DNA of 15,145 nt from Gemmatimonadota bacterium (lineage in GTDB: Bacteria > Gemmatimonadota > Gemmatimonadetes > Longimicrobiales > Gaopeijiaceae): contig JAHHMJ010000675.1 in the NCBI GenBank assembly GCA_018678395.1, positions 1-15,145 of the forward strand. Reading direction: 5' to 3'. This document shows, one piece after another, positions 6,991 through 13,559 of the stretch; positions within the stretch are counted from its first letter, which is position 1, and every line of letters starts with the position of its first letter. The notes below the pieces were generated by a model, which was not told the origin of the DNA, made no database searches, and was given only the letters and a program-made list of their open reading frames with translations. The position numbers were made by a program, and so were the translations under genes.

Positions 6991-7673
6991 CGCGGCGGCC
7001 CGTTCTCGTCGGACTCGTCCTCTGGGCGCTTCTGGCCGGTGCGGCACCGGTGGCGCTGCGGGCGCAGGTGCGCGCTCCGGAAGCGCCGACGCCGGTGCTT
7101 CTGGTACCGGGGTGGAGCGAGGGCGCGAGTTCCCTGGAGGCGCTGCGTTCACGTTTGCTCGAGGCGGGGTGGCGGGAGTCCGGAGTCGCCGTGGTGGACT
7201 TCAGAGACCCCGTCGGCTCCAACCGGGAGCATGCGCGCGAGATCGCCCTCGCCGCCGCGGCGCTGCGTGAGGCCTCGGGCTCTCCGACGATCGACGTCGT
7301 GGCGCATTCGATGGGAGGGCTCGCGGTCCGCTATTACCTCCGGAATCGAGGGACCTCGACCGGTGACGTTCGCCGGGTGGTCTTCCTGGCCACACCGCAC
7401 TTCGGGACGTACTCCTCGCTTGTGGCGTGGGGTGAGGGGGCGCGCGAGATGCTGCCCGGCAGCGACTTCCTGATGACGTTGATGGCCGGTAGACCCGTCC
7501 CCCACGGGGTGGACGCGTTGACGATCCGCACTCCGCTGGATCTGCACATCCTCCCCCTGGAGAGCGCACAGATCCCGGGGGTGCCCGACATGATCGTGTG
7601 CTGCCCCACGCACACCGGGCTGTTGGACGATTCCGAGGTCTTTCGGCGGATCGAGGCGTTTCTCCGGGGGTAG
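6987..7673 (+). CDS. Exported small alpha/beta-hydrolase, triacylglycerol lipase-like (AHSMGG type)
   Basis: Probable secreted or periplasmic lipase/esterase of 228 aa. Residues 1-27 form a signal peptide: Arg-rich start, hydrophobic core VLVGLVLWALLAGAA, and a cut near ALRAQ. The mature part has LLVPGW (oxyanion region, 38-43) and the nucleophile Ser108 in AHSMGG. The likely acid is Asp185 and the base His209 in PTHTGLL. Ala in place of the first Gly of the GxSxG motif, the small size and the order of the triad resemble Bacillus LipA (family I.4). The preferred start is the ATG at 6987, because it overlaps the aminotransferase stop (ATGA), follows a GGGGGAG site by 5 nt and begins a signal peptide. 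A longer in-frame extension to 6504 runs inside the aminotransferase. The natural ester substrate is unknown. Confidence 0.85.
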   Translation: MTRRPVLVGLVLWALLAGAAPVALRAQVRAPEAPTPVLLVPGWSEGASSLEALRSRLLEAGWRESGVAVVDFRDPVGSNREHAREIALAAAALREASGSPTIDVVAHSMGGLAVRYYLRNRGTSTGDVRRVVFLATPHFGTYSSLVAWGEGAREMLPGSDFLMTLMAGRPVPHGVDALTIRTPLDLHILPLESAQIPGVPDMIVCCPTHTGLLDDSEVFRRIEAFLRG

Positions 7674-7708
7674 CTGGGGCCTCCGTTCCCGGTCCCCGTC
7701 TCGGTCTC

Positions 7709-10063
7709 ATGCGCTTCTTCGACTCCTCCGCGGCGCCCCTGCGCCCGGCCCTCCAGGCGTCCGCTCTGCTTCTGTCCCTGTTCCTCTTCCCGGGAATCGC
7801 GGCAGCGCAGGGAATCCTCGAGGGCCGCGTCGTCGACCGGGTCACGCGGGCACCCCTCGCCAGCGCGCTGCTCGAGGTCGAGACCGCCGCAGGCGCGCGC
7901 TCGGTCCTCGCCGGAAGCGACGGGACCTTCCGCCTGCCGGGCCTCGAGCCGGGCGTCTACGCCGTGCGGGCCACCCTCCTGGGCTATGCGCCGGCGCTCG
8001 TGACGGACCTCGTGGTGCAGTCGAGCCGGCCGACCTTCGTCCTCGTCGAGATGCGGCCCACTGCGTTGGAGCTCGAGGGGATCACGGTGGCCGCCGACCC
8101 CTTCCAGGTTCCCTCGACGGCTCCGGTGTCCGCGACCCTGCTCTCGCCCGAAGAGGTGCGTCGGACCCCGGGTGGACTGCAGGACATCTCGCGATCCCTG
8201 CTCTCGCTTCCCGGGGTCATCGGGGGCGTCGACAACCGCAACGACCTGCTGGTGCGCGGGGGTGGGCCGGGCGAAAACGCGTACTATCTGGACGGCATCC
8301 GGATTCCCCAGATCAACCACTTCGCGACACAGGGGGCGACGGGGGGCGCACTGGGTCTCGTCAATGTCGACTTCATTCGTGAGACCGAGTTCTTCACGGG
8401 TGGCTTCCCGGCTCGCTACGGCGACGCGCTCTCGTCCGTGCTCTCCATCAGGAACCGTCCGGGCACGCGCGACGGGGTGAGGGGCGACGTCACCCTGGGT
8501 GCGTCCGAAGCCGGACTGACCCTCGACGGACCGCTGGGTGGAGACGGCAACTGGCTCTTCTCCGTTCGACGGTCCTATCTGCAGTTCCTCTTCGAGGCAC
8601 TCGGCCTGCCGATTCGTCCGGACTACTGGGACGCGCAGGGGCGGCTCGAGTGGTTCCCGACCGATCGCGACCGCGTGGTCTGGACCGGAATCGGTGCCCT
8701 GGACGAGTTCGATCTCGTGGCGCCCGACGCAGGCGACATCGAAAACCAGGAGATCTTCGATCGGGTGCTCGACAACGATCAGAAAAGCTACACGGTCGGG
8801 GGGCTCTGGGAGCGCCAGGTGGGGCAGGGCGTCGTGCGTCTCGTCGCGAGCCGGTCGTGGACGGACTACCGCTTCCGGGACGTGGACGGCGCGGACGTGG
8901 AGGTGCTGCGCAACCGTTCGACCGAGGTGCGCATGCCGCTGCGCCTCGAGGGCGAGACGCGACTGGACGCGGCGACCGAGATCGAGTGGGGAGTGATGGC
9001 GGAACGGGTCGGGGTCGATCTGGACCTCTTCCAGGAGGCCACGCCCGGCAGCCCCTTCGACGAGCCGATCACGACCGAGGCGGCGCTGCGTTCGTGGCGG
9101 ACCGGCGCGTATCTGCAGACGGTGCGCCGATTCGCCGACGAGCGCCTGCGGCTCACCGCCGGCGCCCGCGTGGATCACGACGCGGCGCTCGACGAGGGCG
9201 CCTCGGTCTCACCGCGCCTGGGCGCATCGCTGGCGCTGGGGTCCGAAGTCACCCTGTCGGCGGCCGCGGGGTGGTTCCACCAGAGCCCCGCGTTGCTGTC
9301 GGTGGCGGTCGAAGAGGACGGGATCCCGGTCAACCGCGATCTCCTGCCGATTCGCAACGTCCAGGGGGTGCTCGGCGTGGCCTGGAGACCGCAAGAGGCG
9401 CTGCGCATCCAGGTCGAGGGGTTCTGGAAGGAGTACTCCCGCTACCCCGTGTTGCGCGACGATCCGCGCATCTCCCTCGCCAACCTCGGCGGTGACTACG
9501 GCTTCGTCGGCGCGGAGCCGCTCGAGCCCATTGGAGACGGGCGGGCGCGCGGCGTCGAGCTGTTCGTACAGCGCAAGCTGACCGACGCCGTCTGGCTTCT
9601 CGGCGCCTACACGCTGTCGAGCAGCGAATTCGCGGGTTCCGACGGGAAGTTGGCGCCGTCGTCGTGGGATGTCCGTCACGCCGTGGACCTGACTGCCGGC
9701 TGGCGGCCGGGGAGTCGCTGGGAGCTGGGTACGAAGCTGCGTGTGCTGTCCGGCCGCCCGTTCACGCCCTTCGACGAGGCGCGTTCCGCCGCCGAGTATG
9801 CACGCACCGGTCGGGGCGTCCCCGATTGGGACCGCATCGGTGCCGAGCGGACCGGTGCCTATGCCCGGCTGGACCTGCGCGCCGAGCGCGTCTTCGACTT
9901 CGGCGGCTGGAACGGCCGGCTCTTCCTGGACGTGCAGAACGTGCTGGCCCGACCGAACGAGATCGGCTTCACCTACACGCAGGATCCCGCGTTCCCCGAC
10001 GGGCGGCGCCCGATCGACGGCACGGGACTGCTGCCCTTCTTCGGGTTCAGCGTGGAGTTCTGA
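7709..10063 (+). CDS. TonB-dependent outer-membrane receptor with carboxypeptidase-regulatory-like domain
   Basis: Outer-membrane gated transporter of 784 aa, driven by TonB-ExbBD. In order: a signal peptide (1-34, ending GIAAAQ); a carboxypeptidase-regulatory-like beta-sandwich (about 36-117, with GRVVDRVTRAPLASALLEV and DGTFRLPGLEPGVYAVRA); a TonB-box-like stretch EGITVAA (123-129); a plug (about 135-250, with VRGGGPGENAYYLDGIRIP and FPARYGDALSSVLSI); and a 22-strand-type barrel ending in Phe (GFSVEF), as outer-membrane assembly requires. The ATG at 7709 is chosen because it begins the signal peptide; reading on to 7598 would run into the lipase gene. It lies 35 nt after the lipase and is probably co-transcribed. 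No SusD-like partner is present and the ligand cannot be told; aminotransferase and lipase neighbours hint at a lipid or peptide-derived substrate, which is speculation. Confidence 0.92.
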   Translation: MRFFDSSAAPLRPALQASALLLSLFLFPGIAAAQGILEGRVVDRVTRAPLASALLEVETAAGARSVLAGSDGTFRLPGLEPGVYAVRATLLGYAPALVTDLVVQSSRPTFVLVEMRPTALELEGITVAADPFQVPSTAPVSATLLSPEEVRRTPGGLQDISRSLLSLPGVIGGVDNRNDLLVRGGGPGENAYYLDGIRIPQINHFATQGATGGALGLVNVDFIRETEFFTGGFPARYGDALSSVLSIRNRPGTRDGVRGDVTLGASEAGLTLDGPLGGDGNWLFSVRRSYLQFLFEALGLPIRPDYWDAQGRLEWFPTDRDRVVWTGIGALDEFDLVAPDAGDIENQEIFDRVLDNDQKSYTVGGLWERQVGQGVVRLVASRSWTDYRFRDVDGADVEVLRNRSTEVRMPLRLEGETRLDAATEIEWGVMAERVGVDLDLFQEATPGSPFDEPITTEAALRSWRTGAYLQTVRRFADERLRLTAGARVDHDAALDEGASVSPRLGASLALGSEVTLSAAAGWFHQSPALLSVAVEEDGIPVNRDLLPIRNVQGVLGVAWRPQEALRIQVEGFWKEYSRYPVLRDDPRISLANLGGDYGFVGAEPLEPIGDGRARGVELFVQRKLTDAVWLLGAYTLSSSEFAGSDGKLAPSSWDVRHAVDLTAGWRPGSRWELGTKLRVLSGRPFTPFDEARSAAEYARTGRGVPDWDRIGAERTGAYARLDLRAERVFDFGGWNGRLFLDVQNVLARPNEIGFTYTQDPAFPDGRRPIDGTGLLPFFGFSVEF

Positions 10064-10117
10064 TCACCGGCCGGACGAACCGCGTTCCGGCTAGACCGCC
10101 GAACCGGCTCGGCCCGA

Positions 10118-10666
10118 TCAGCCCGCCAGCGCCGATCCCATCCCGACGCCGACGCCCAGCACCGTCCCGATCGCCATCGAGGCGATGATGACGATGACCA
10201 TCGAGATGAGGGCGGTGATCACCGCCTTGCCGGTCCCGAAGTCCAGCGCCTGCCGGATCGCGATGACTCCGGCGACCAGGGTCCAGATGGCCACGCCGAA
10301 GCCGACGAACCACCCCAGGATCGGGATGATAGCCAGGACGGCGAGGACTCCGGGCGCCTGAGCGAAGCCCAGGGTGCGCAGGAGCTCGCCCCAGTCGGCC
10401 GTACCGCCCAGGAGGCGCGTCCCCACGATGTTGGTCACGCCGGCCCACAGGAACCAGCCGAGGAAGGCGCCGAGCACGCCGCCGACCATCCCCAACCCTC
10501 CGGACCCCCAGCTGCCGATGACGTTGGCGATCGCGACCGCGAGGACCACGGTGGCGGCCTGCGTCGTGGCCGAGCGGTCCGCCTCGACCTCTTCGTAGAC
10601 GTTGATGTCGAGCATGGCCGCGCCGATGGCGCGGGAGACGAGACTTCCGGACGTGCGAGCTTCCAT
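10118..10666 (-). CDS. YIP1-family integral membrane protein
   Basis: The 182-aa membrane protein resembles the bacterial YIP1 family; function is unknown. A short cytosolic start holds MLDINVYEEVEADRSATTQA (18-37), the Glu/Asp-rich lead-in typical of bacterial YIP1 proteins. About five hydrophobic helices follow (roughly 38-52, 58-78, 104-119, 121-139 and 148-175), with LRTLGFAQAPGVL between the second and third, another family hallmark. The start at 10666 is preferred over 10729 because GGAG lies 7 nt upstream and the extra N-terminal residues are Pro/Ser-rich without family similarity. It converges on the TonB-dependent receptor gene (54 bp between stops). The pterin dehydratase lies upstream on the same strand, but a 101-bp gap with a possible promoter makes a separate transcript plausible. 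Confidence 0.8.
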   Translation of the reverse strand: MEARTSGSLVSRAIGAAMLDINVYEEVEADRSATTQAATVVLAVAIANVIGSWGSGGLGMVGGVLGAFLGWFLWAGVTNIVGTRLLGGTADWGELLRTLGFAQAPGVLAVLAIIPILGWFVGFGVAIWTLVAGVIAIRQALDFGTGKAVITALISMVIVIIASMAIGTVLGVGVGMGSALAG

Positions 10667-10699
10667 CGGACGACTCCGGTCAGGTGGGGGAGACGCCGC

Positions 10700-10729
10700 A
10701 GTATTGGGCGGGATGCCCCTTGGGGACAA
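10700..10729 (-). promoter_or_regulatory. Possible promoter for the YIP1-family gene
   Basis: On the minus strand TTGTCC (10729-10724) and AATACT (10705-10700) each match four of six consensus bases and are 18 bp apart. Transcription would begin near 10693, giving a leader of about 27 nt that contains the GGAG site. This is a pattern match only. Confidence 0.35.
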
Positions 10730-10767
10730 GGAAGTGAGAGATCTCTACCCCTCCCGTCGAACGCGAT

Positions 10768-11052
10768 TCAGCGGTTCGAGGTCGCGAAGTCGATCTTCTC
10801 GGCAAGCTGGGTGTCCTTCGCCGTGATGCCGCCTGCGTCGTGCGTCGACAGGCCGATCCGCACCCGATCGTATCGAATGTCGATGTCCGGATGATGGTCT
10901 GCACCGTCCGCGAGTGTGGCCACCCGGTTCACGAAGACGATGCTGTCCCGGAAGGCGGGAAACGAATACGTCTTGACCAGCGTGTCACCCTCGCGCGACC
11001 AGCCGTTGCGGTCGTGGATCCAGCTCTGGATCGCGATGTCATCGAGAATCAT
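10768..11052 (-). CDS. Pterin-4a-carbinolamine dehydratase (4a-hydroxytetrahydrobiopterin dehydratase)
   Basis: Small cytosolic enzyme (94 aa, the usual size) that dehydrates 4a-hydroxytetrahydropterin, recycling the cofactor of aromatic amino-acid hydroxylases. The family signature is complete: HHPDIDIRY with His53, His54, Pro55 and Tyr61, then His71 in STHDAGGITAKD and Asp80. The start at 11052 is fixed by GGAG five bases upstream and by the length. A longer frame to 11145 adds only low-complexity residues. No phenylalanine hydroxylase or other pterin-dependent enzyme is in the window, so the physiological partner is unknown. Some bacteria carry this gene without a hydroxylase, possibly for molybdopterin or other pterin metabolism. 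Confidence 0.9.
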   Translation of the reverse strand: MILDDIAIQSWIHDRNGWSREGDTLVKTYSFPAFRDSIVFVNRVATLADGADHHPDIDIRYDRVRIGLSTHDAGGITAKDTQLAEKIDFATSNR

Positions 11053-11227
11053 CGGAACTCCGGGTGTGAGAGGCGCAGGGATCCAAGACCCCGAAGGTCG
11101 GTGGCGGGTCCCCGCCGACGGGCGGACGCGGAGCCCCGAACCCACGCGATCTCGGTCTTCCTACGAGGGTCCCGAGGGGCTTTTCGGGCGGGAATCGACG
11201 GCGGCGGAGGGGGCCTTCGACGGGGTG

Positions 11228-11255
11228 TTGACACGGTTCGACGTCTTGGTACATT
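11228..11255 (+). promoter_or_regulatory. Promoter of the tRNA-Glu/tRNA-Val unit
   Basis: TTGACA (11228-11233) is a perfect -35. TACATT (11250-11255) is a good -10 after a 16-bp spacer. The expected start near 11262 leaves about 5 nt before tRNA-Glu. The -10 region read as TACATTTC also nearly fits the TAnnTTTG box known from Bacteroidota. The rest of the gap upstream (11053-11227) shows only weak short inverted repeats and no gene. Confidence 0.7.
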
Positions 11256-11266
11256 TCGGGTTCTGC

Positions 11267-11339
11267 GCCCCCATCGTCTAGTGGCCTAGGATCTCGCGTT
11301 CTCAGCGCGAAGACCGGGGTTCGAGTCCCCGTGGGGGTA
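11267..11339 (+). tRNA. tRNA-Glu (anticodon CTC)
   Basis: A full cloverleaf of 73 nt. The acceptor stem GCCCCCA pairs with TGGGGGT (one G-T pair at the end). The D-arm GTCTAGTGGCCTAGGAT is nearly the same as in E. coli tRNA-Glu. The anticodon stem TCGCG/CGCGA encloses loop TTCTCAG with CTC at positions 34-36, reading GAG. The T-stem CGGGG/CCCCG encloses TTCGAGT. The discriminator is A and no CCA is encoded. Confidence 0.95.
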
Positions 11340-11341
11340 CT

Positions 11342-11379
11342 GAGAACCGCGTCCGCCGTCCCGGCGCGGCGCGGTTCTC
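11342..11379 (+). terminator. Hairpin between the two tRNAs (terminator or processing element)
   Basis: GAGAACCGCG (11342-11351) pairs perfectly with CGCGGTTCTC (11370-11379). The 18-nt loop can add four more pairs (CCGC/GCGG). GTCTTTC follows, a short U-rich run typical of a weak intrinsic terminator. The next tRNA begins 7 nt later and has no promoter of its own that I can see. The hairpin may therefore only attenuate read-through, or serve RNA processing. Confidence 0.6.
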
Positions 11380-11386
11380 GTCTTTC

Positions 11387-11459
11387 GGTCGCTTAGCTCA
11401 GTTGGTAGAGCGCTACGTTCACATCGTAGATGTCACTGGTTCGAGTCCAGTAGCGACCA
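11387..11459 (+). tRNA. tRNA-Val (anticodon CAC)
   Basis: A full cloverleaf of 73 nt. The acceptor stem GGTCGCT pairs with AGCGACC. The D-arm is GCTCAGTTGGTAGAGC. The anticodon stem CTACG/CGTAG encloses loop TTCACAT with CAC at 34-36, reading GUG. The variable loop is ATGTC, and the T-stem ACTGG/CCAGT encloses TTCGAGT. The discriminator is A and CCA is not encoded. Confidence 0.95.
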
Positions 11460-11477
11460 TGCCTCCGCTCGGAGGCC

Positions 11478-11516
11478 GAAACGCCCCGGAGACCGATGCG
11501 GTCGCCGGGGCGTTTC
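11478..11516 (+). terminator. Strong intrinsic terminator after tRNA-Val
   Basis: GAAACGCCCCGG (11478-11489) pairs with CCGGGGCGTTTC (11505-11516). Inside, GACCG/CGGTC closes a 3-nt loop, giving a 17-pair hairpin with one mismatch. The 3' arm ends in TTTCTCGT. A smaller hairpin, GCCTCC/GGAGGC (11461-11476), sits just before it. It faces the 3' end of the minus-strand protease gene and may also stop transcription from that side. Confidence 0.8.
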
Positions 11517-11566
11517 TCGTGGGGTGTGACCGTCCTCAGTCCATTGCGGCTTCGCGCTGCCCCGCC

Positions 11567-12664
11567 TCAGCCCCTCCGAACGGCCTGCCTCCGCCCTGCC
11601 GCCGTCTGCAGCATCAGGAACTCCGCCAGGTTCTCGAGCGTCAGCAGGCCGACCACCGTCCCGGCGGTGAGCACGGGCATGCTGCGCAGCCCCGATGCCT
11701 GGAGGCGCAGGTAGGCCGGCTCCAGCATGTCGGAGGCCGAGATGGTCTCGAACTCGGTGCGCATGACCGCGTCCACCCGGGCGTTCGGCCCCTCGGCGGC
11801 CATTCCGCGCACCAGGTCGTCACGGGTGAGGAGCCCCACGAGCCGACTGCGGTCGACCACCGGGAAATCCTGCTGGAATCCGGCCAGTACGTGCCCGGCG
11901 GCGTCTCGCAGGGTCTCGTCCGGTGCAAGCCGCCGAAAGTCCACGATCATGGCGGCTCGAACGGGGACACCGCCCAGCGCGTGGCGTACCTGAACCACCT
12001 GCGACTCGCCCGCCGCGCCCATCCAGACGAAGAGGGCGATGAAGACGAGGAGGGGGTTCCCCATGAGGCCGATGAACCCGAAGGCCACGGCGAGGGACTG
12101 ACCGATGGTGGCGGCGATGCGGGTGGCCCGGACGTAGTCGAGGCGCATGGCCAGAAGTGCCCGCAGCACGCGGCCGCCGTCCATGGGGAAGGCCGGGATC
12201 ATGTTGAAGACGGCGAGGGCGATGTTCACCCAGAGCAGGCTCCGCAGTGGATTCCCCGTGATCAGGTCGGGGGATTCGTCGATCAGCGGCAGCCCGAGGC
12301 CGAACAGGAGGGCGGCACATACGGCGGCCAGCGCCACGTTCACGGCCGGTCCGGCCACGGCCACGAGGAACTCCTGGCCCGGCTCCTCGGGCATCTTCTC
12401 GAGCCGGGCCACCCCGCCGATCGGAAGCAGCGTGATGTCGCGGGTGGGAATGCCGAAGCGTCGCGCGGTGAGGGCGTGGCCGAGCTCGTGCAACACCACG
12501 ATCCCGAACAGGAGGATCACGAACGCGATCGCTCCGAACGCGTCGGCCAGGACACGGCGCTCGAGGTAGTACGAGAGGCCGATCCATGCGAGCAGGAGCG
12601 GAAAGGTGAGGTGCACGAAGACGTCGATGCCGGCGAGCCGGCCGATACGCAGCGACCACTTCAT
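11567..12664 (-). CDS. Site-2 protease family (M50) zinc metalloprotease with two CBS domains
   Basis: Intramembrane metalloprotease of 365 aa. The zinc site is HELGH (59-63) in one membrane helix and Asp162 in NMIPAFPMDGG (154-164) in another, the arrangement of S2P proteases. Further helices lie at about 15-33, 42-58, 98-125, 143-157 and 186-215. A cytosolic tail (about 233-350) holds two CBS domains, recognisable by FPVVDRSRLVGLLTRDDLVRG, VDAVMRTEF and LRSMPVLTAGTVVGLLTLENL. CBS pairs in other proteins bind adenine nucleotides, so activity may follow energy state (family knowledge). The build matches the archaeal/bacterial S2P-CBS subgroup (for example Methanocaldococcus S2P), without a PDZ domain. 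The substrate is unknown and no sigma/anti-sigma pair is nearby. The start at 12664 is set by AAAGGAGG five bases upstream. Confidence 0.92.
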   Translation of the reverse strand: MKWSLRIGRLAGIDVFVHLTFPLLLAWIGLSYYLERRVLADAFGAIAFVILLFGIVVLHELGHALTARRFGIPTRDITLLPIGGVARLEKMPEEPGQEFLVAVAGPAVNVALAAVCAALLFGLGLPLIDESPDLITGNPLRSLLWVNIALAVFNMIPAFPMDGGRVLRALLAMRLDYVRATRIAATIGQSLAVAFGFIGLMGNPLLVFIALFVWMGAAGESQVVQVRHALGGVPVRAAMIVDFRRLAPDETLRDAAGHVLAGFQQDFPVVDRSRLVGLLTRDDLVRGMAAEGPNARVDAVMRTEFETISASDMLEPAYLRLQASGLRSMPVLTAGTVVGLLTLENLAEFLMLQTAAGRRQAVRRG

Positions 12665-12669
12665 GCGAG

Positions 12670-12677
12670 CCTCCTTT
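12670..12677 (-). promoter_or_regulatory. Strong Shine-Dalgarno AAAGGAGG for the M50 protease
   Basis: Read on the minus strand, AAAGGAGG lies five bases before the ATG at 12664-12662. It is the best ribosome site in the window and excludes the longer in-frame start at 12721. Confidence 0.75.
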
Positions 12678-12737
12678 CCTCGGCTACCTGAACGATCGCT
12701 CCTCTCTCGACGGTCGGCCACCCGCTTCGGGACGACG

Positions 12738-12770
12738 ACGGCCCCCGGAGCGCGAGGCTCCGGGGGCCGT
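12738..12770. terminator. 14-bp GC-rich hairpin between the DUF2911 and protease genes
   Basis: ACGGCCCCCGGAGC (12738-12751) pairs perfectly with GCTCCGGGGGCCGT (12757-12770) around loop GCGAG. There is no U-run on either side. It lies downstream of the DUF2911 gene and upstream of the protease gene, so it probably helps end or stabilise the DUF2911 transcript. Confidence 0.5.
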
Positions 12771-12786
12771 TCGGACCGCGACGAAG

Positions 12787-12809
12787 TCCGCCGGCGGAAA
12801 GCCGGCGGA
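12787..12809 (-). terminator. Hairpin just after the DUF2911 stop
   Basis: TCCGCCGGC (12787-12795) pairs with GCCGGCGGA (12801-12809) around loop GGAAA. On the minus strand it begins 12 nt after the stop codon and is followed by CTTCGT, a poor U-run. With the hairpin at 12738-12770 it forms a tandem termination region. Confidence 0.5.
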
Positions 12810-12821
12810 TTCGCGATGCGG

Positions 12822-13418
12822 TCAGTGCTGCATTCCCGCCATGTGGATCGGAATCTCGACGCGGCGGTTCTCGAACTCGAAGACCAGGTGACCCATCATC
12901 GCACCGTGGGATTCCCACGTGAACGTCAGCGTCTCGACGAACTCGTCGGTCTCGGCCACCGACCGCGTGAAGCTGCCGATGTCCGCACCACGCACGCCCT
13001 CGTTGATCGGGACGCCCCAACGCTCGGCGTTGCCGTTGACGAAGATCTCGAAGGAGTCCTCGCCCGGGATCGTGTAGAGCGAGTACGAACCGGCCTCGAC
13101 CTCGACGTCACCGATCGTCGCGTCGAACGGGAGGTGGATGGCGGTCGCCTCGTTGGCGCCCATCCGCCACGGCTGGTCGAGCGGATCCAGACCGCCCACC
13201 ATCGTGCGGCCGTTCGCCGACGGCTGGCCGTAGCACAGGGTGGCCTCCATCTCGCCCATCGGGATGGCGACGACGCCGAGGGGGCTGGGCCGCTCGGCGG
13301 CCTCGGCGGGAGTGGCGCCACGCAGGAAGCAGGCTTCGGCGTTCTGGGCCTGGAGGCTCGCGGGGAGAGCCACGAGACCGGTCGCGACCAGGGCGCCGGC
13401 AAGCAGATTGAATCGCAT
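12822..13418 (-). CDS. DUF2911 exported protein
   Basis: The 198-aa secreted or periplasmic protein has no known function. A signal peptide covers 1-25 (MRFNLLAGALVATGLVALPA, then SLQAQ). The DUF2911 core is clear: LCYGQPSANGR (61-71), VGGLDPLDQPWRMGANEATA (74-93), IGDVEVEAGSYSLYTIPGED (102-121) and WGVPI. The domain is an all-beta fold common in Bacteroidota and Gemmatimonadota. The protein ends in a strand with VEIPIHMAGM. The chosen start begins the signal peptide; the frame continues to 13550 but the extra residues are Pro-rich filler. The leader is C-rich without a Shine-Dalgarno. Cys30 and Cys62 could form a disulfide outside the cytosol (inference). Confidence 0.88.
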   Translation of the reverse strand: MRFNLLAGALVATGLVALPASLQAQNAEACFLRGATPAEAAERPSPLGVVAIPMGEMEATLCYGQPSANGRTMVGGLDPLDQPWRMGANEATAIHLPFDATIGDVEVEAGSYSLYTIPGEDSFEIFVNGNAERWGVPINEGVRGADIGSFTRSVAETDEFVETLTFTWESHGAMMGHLVFEFENRRVEIPIHMAGMQH

Positions 13419-13422
13419 AGTC

Positions 13423-13448
13423 GGGGGGTGTTGGGGGGGTGGTGTGGG
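13423..13448 (+). other. G-run cluster, potential G-quadruplex in the DUF2911 leader region
   Basis: G6 (13423-13428), G7 (13433-13439) and G3 (13446-13448) lie within 26 nt. Splitting G7 gives four GGG tracts with loops of 4, 1 and 6 nt. It is on the strand opposite the mRNA, beginning 5 nt upstream of the DUF2911 ATG, so the transcript would carry the C-rich complement. The rest of the 141-bp gap holds only small hairpins such as CGGG-TTCG-CCCG (13482-13493). Confidence 0.4.
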
Positions 13449-13559
13449 TACTGGCACGTCCGGTACACCCGCGAGGCAGGTCGGGTTCGCCCGGGGTGGC
13501 GCGTCGGCGTCCCCGGATGCCGAGCGGGTCGGCCCGAACACGCCCCGCACCGACTGTGG

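Noticed and set aside
5602..7152. Long minus-strand frame opposite the aminotransferase
   Set aside because: It is antisense to a well-conserved PLP enzyme with all motifs in place. There is no family similarity and no ribosome site.
7598..7708. Upstream extension of the TonB receptor
   Set aside because: It would overlap the end of the lipase gene and place 37 unrelated residues before a good signal peptide.
7334..9178. Long open frame (614 codons) on the minus strand
   Set aside because: It is opposite the lipase and TonB receptor genes, both of which have clear domains and signal peptides. Its translation shows no recognisable family.
10069..10091. Short inverted repeat GCCGGA/TCCGGC between convergent genes
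   Set aside because: Six pairs around a 10-nt loop with no U-run; expected by chance at this GC content.
10737..10746. Palindrome AGAGATCTCT between the pterin dehydratase and YIP1 genes
   Set aside because: Ten perfect bases, but placed just upstream of the candidate -35 and built from a simple GA/TC run. No second copy seen nearby; too weak to call an operator.
11053..11460. tRNA genes as an integration site of a genomic island
   Set aside because: No integrase, no direct repeat of a tRNA 3' end and no change in composition in the flanking genes.
11402..12691. Plus-strand frame starting inside tRNA-Val
   Set aside because: It begins within the tRNA, reads through the terminator and runs antisense to the M50 protease.
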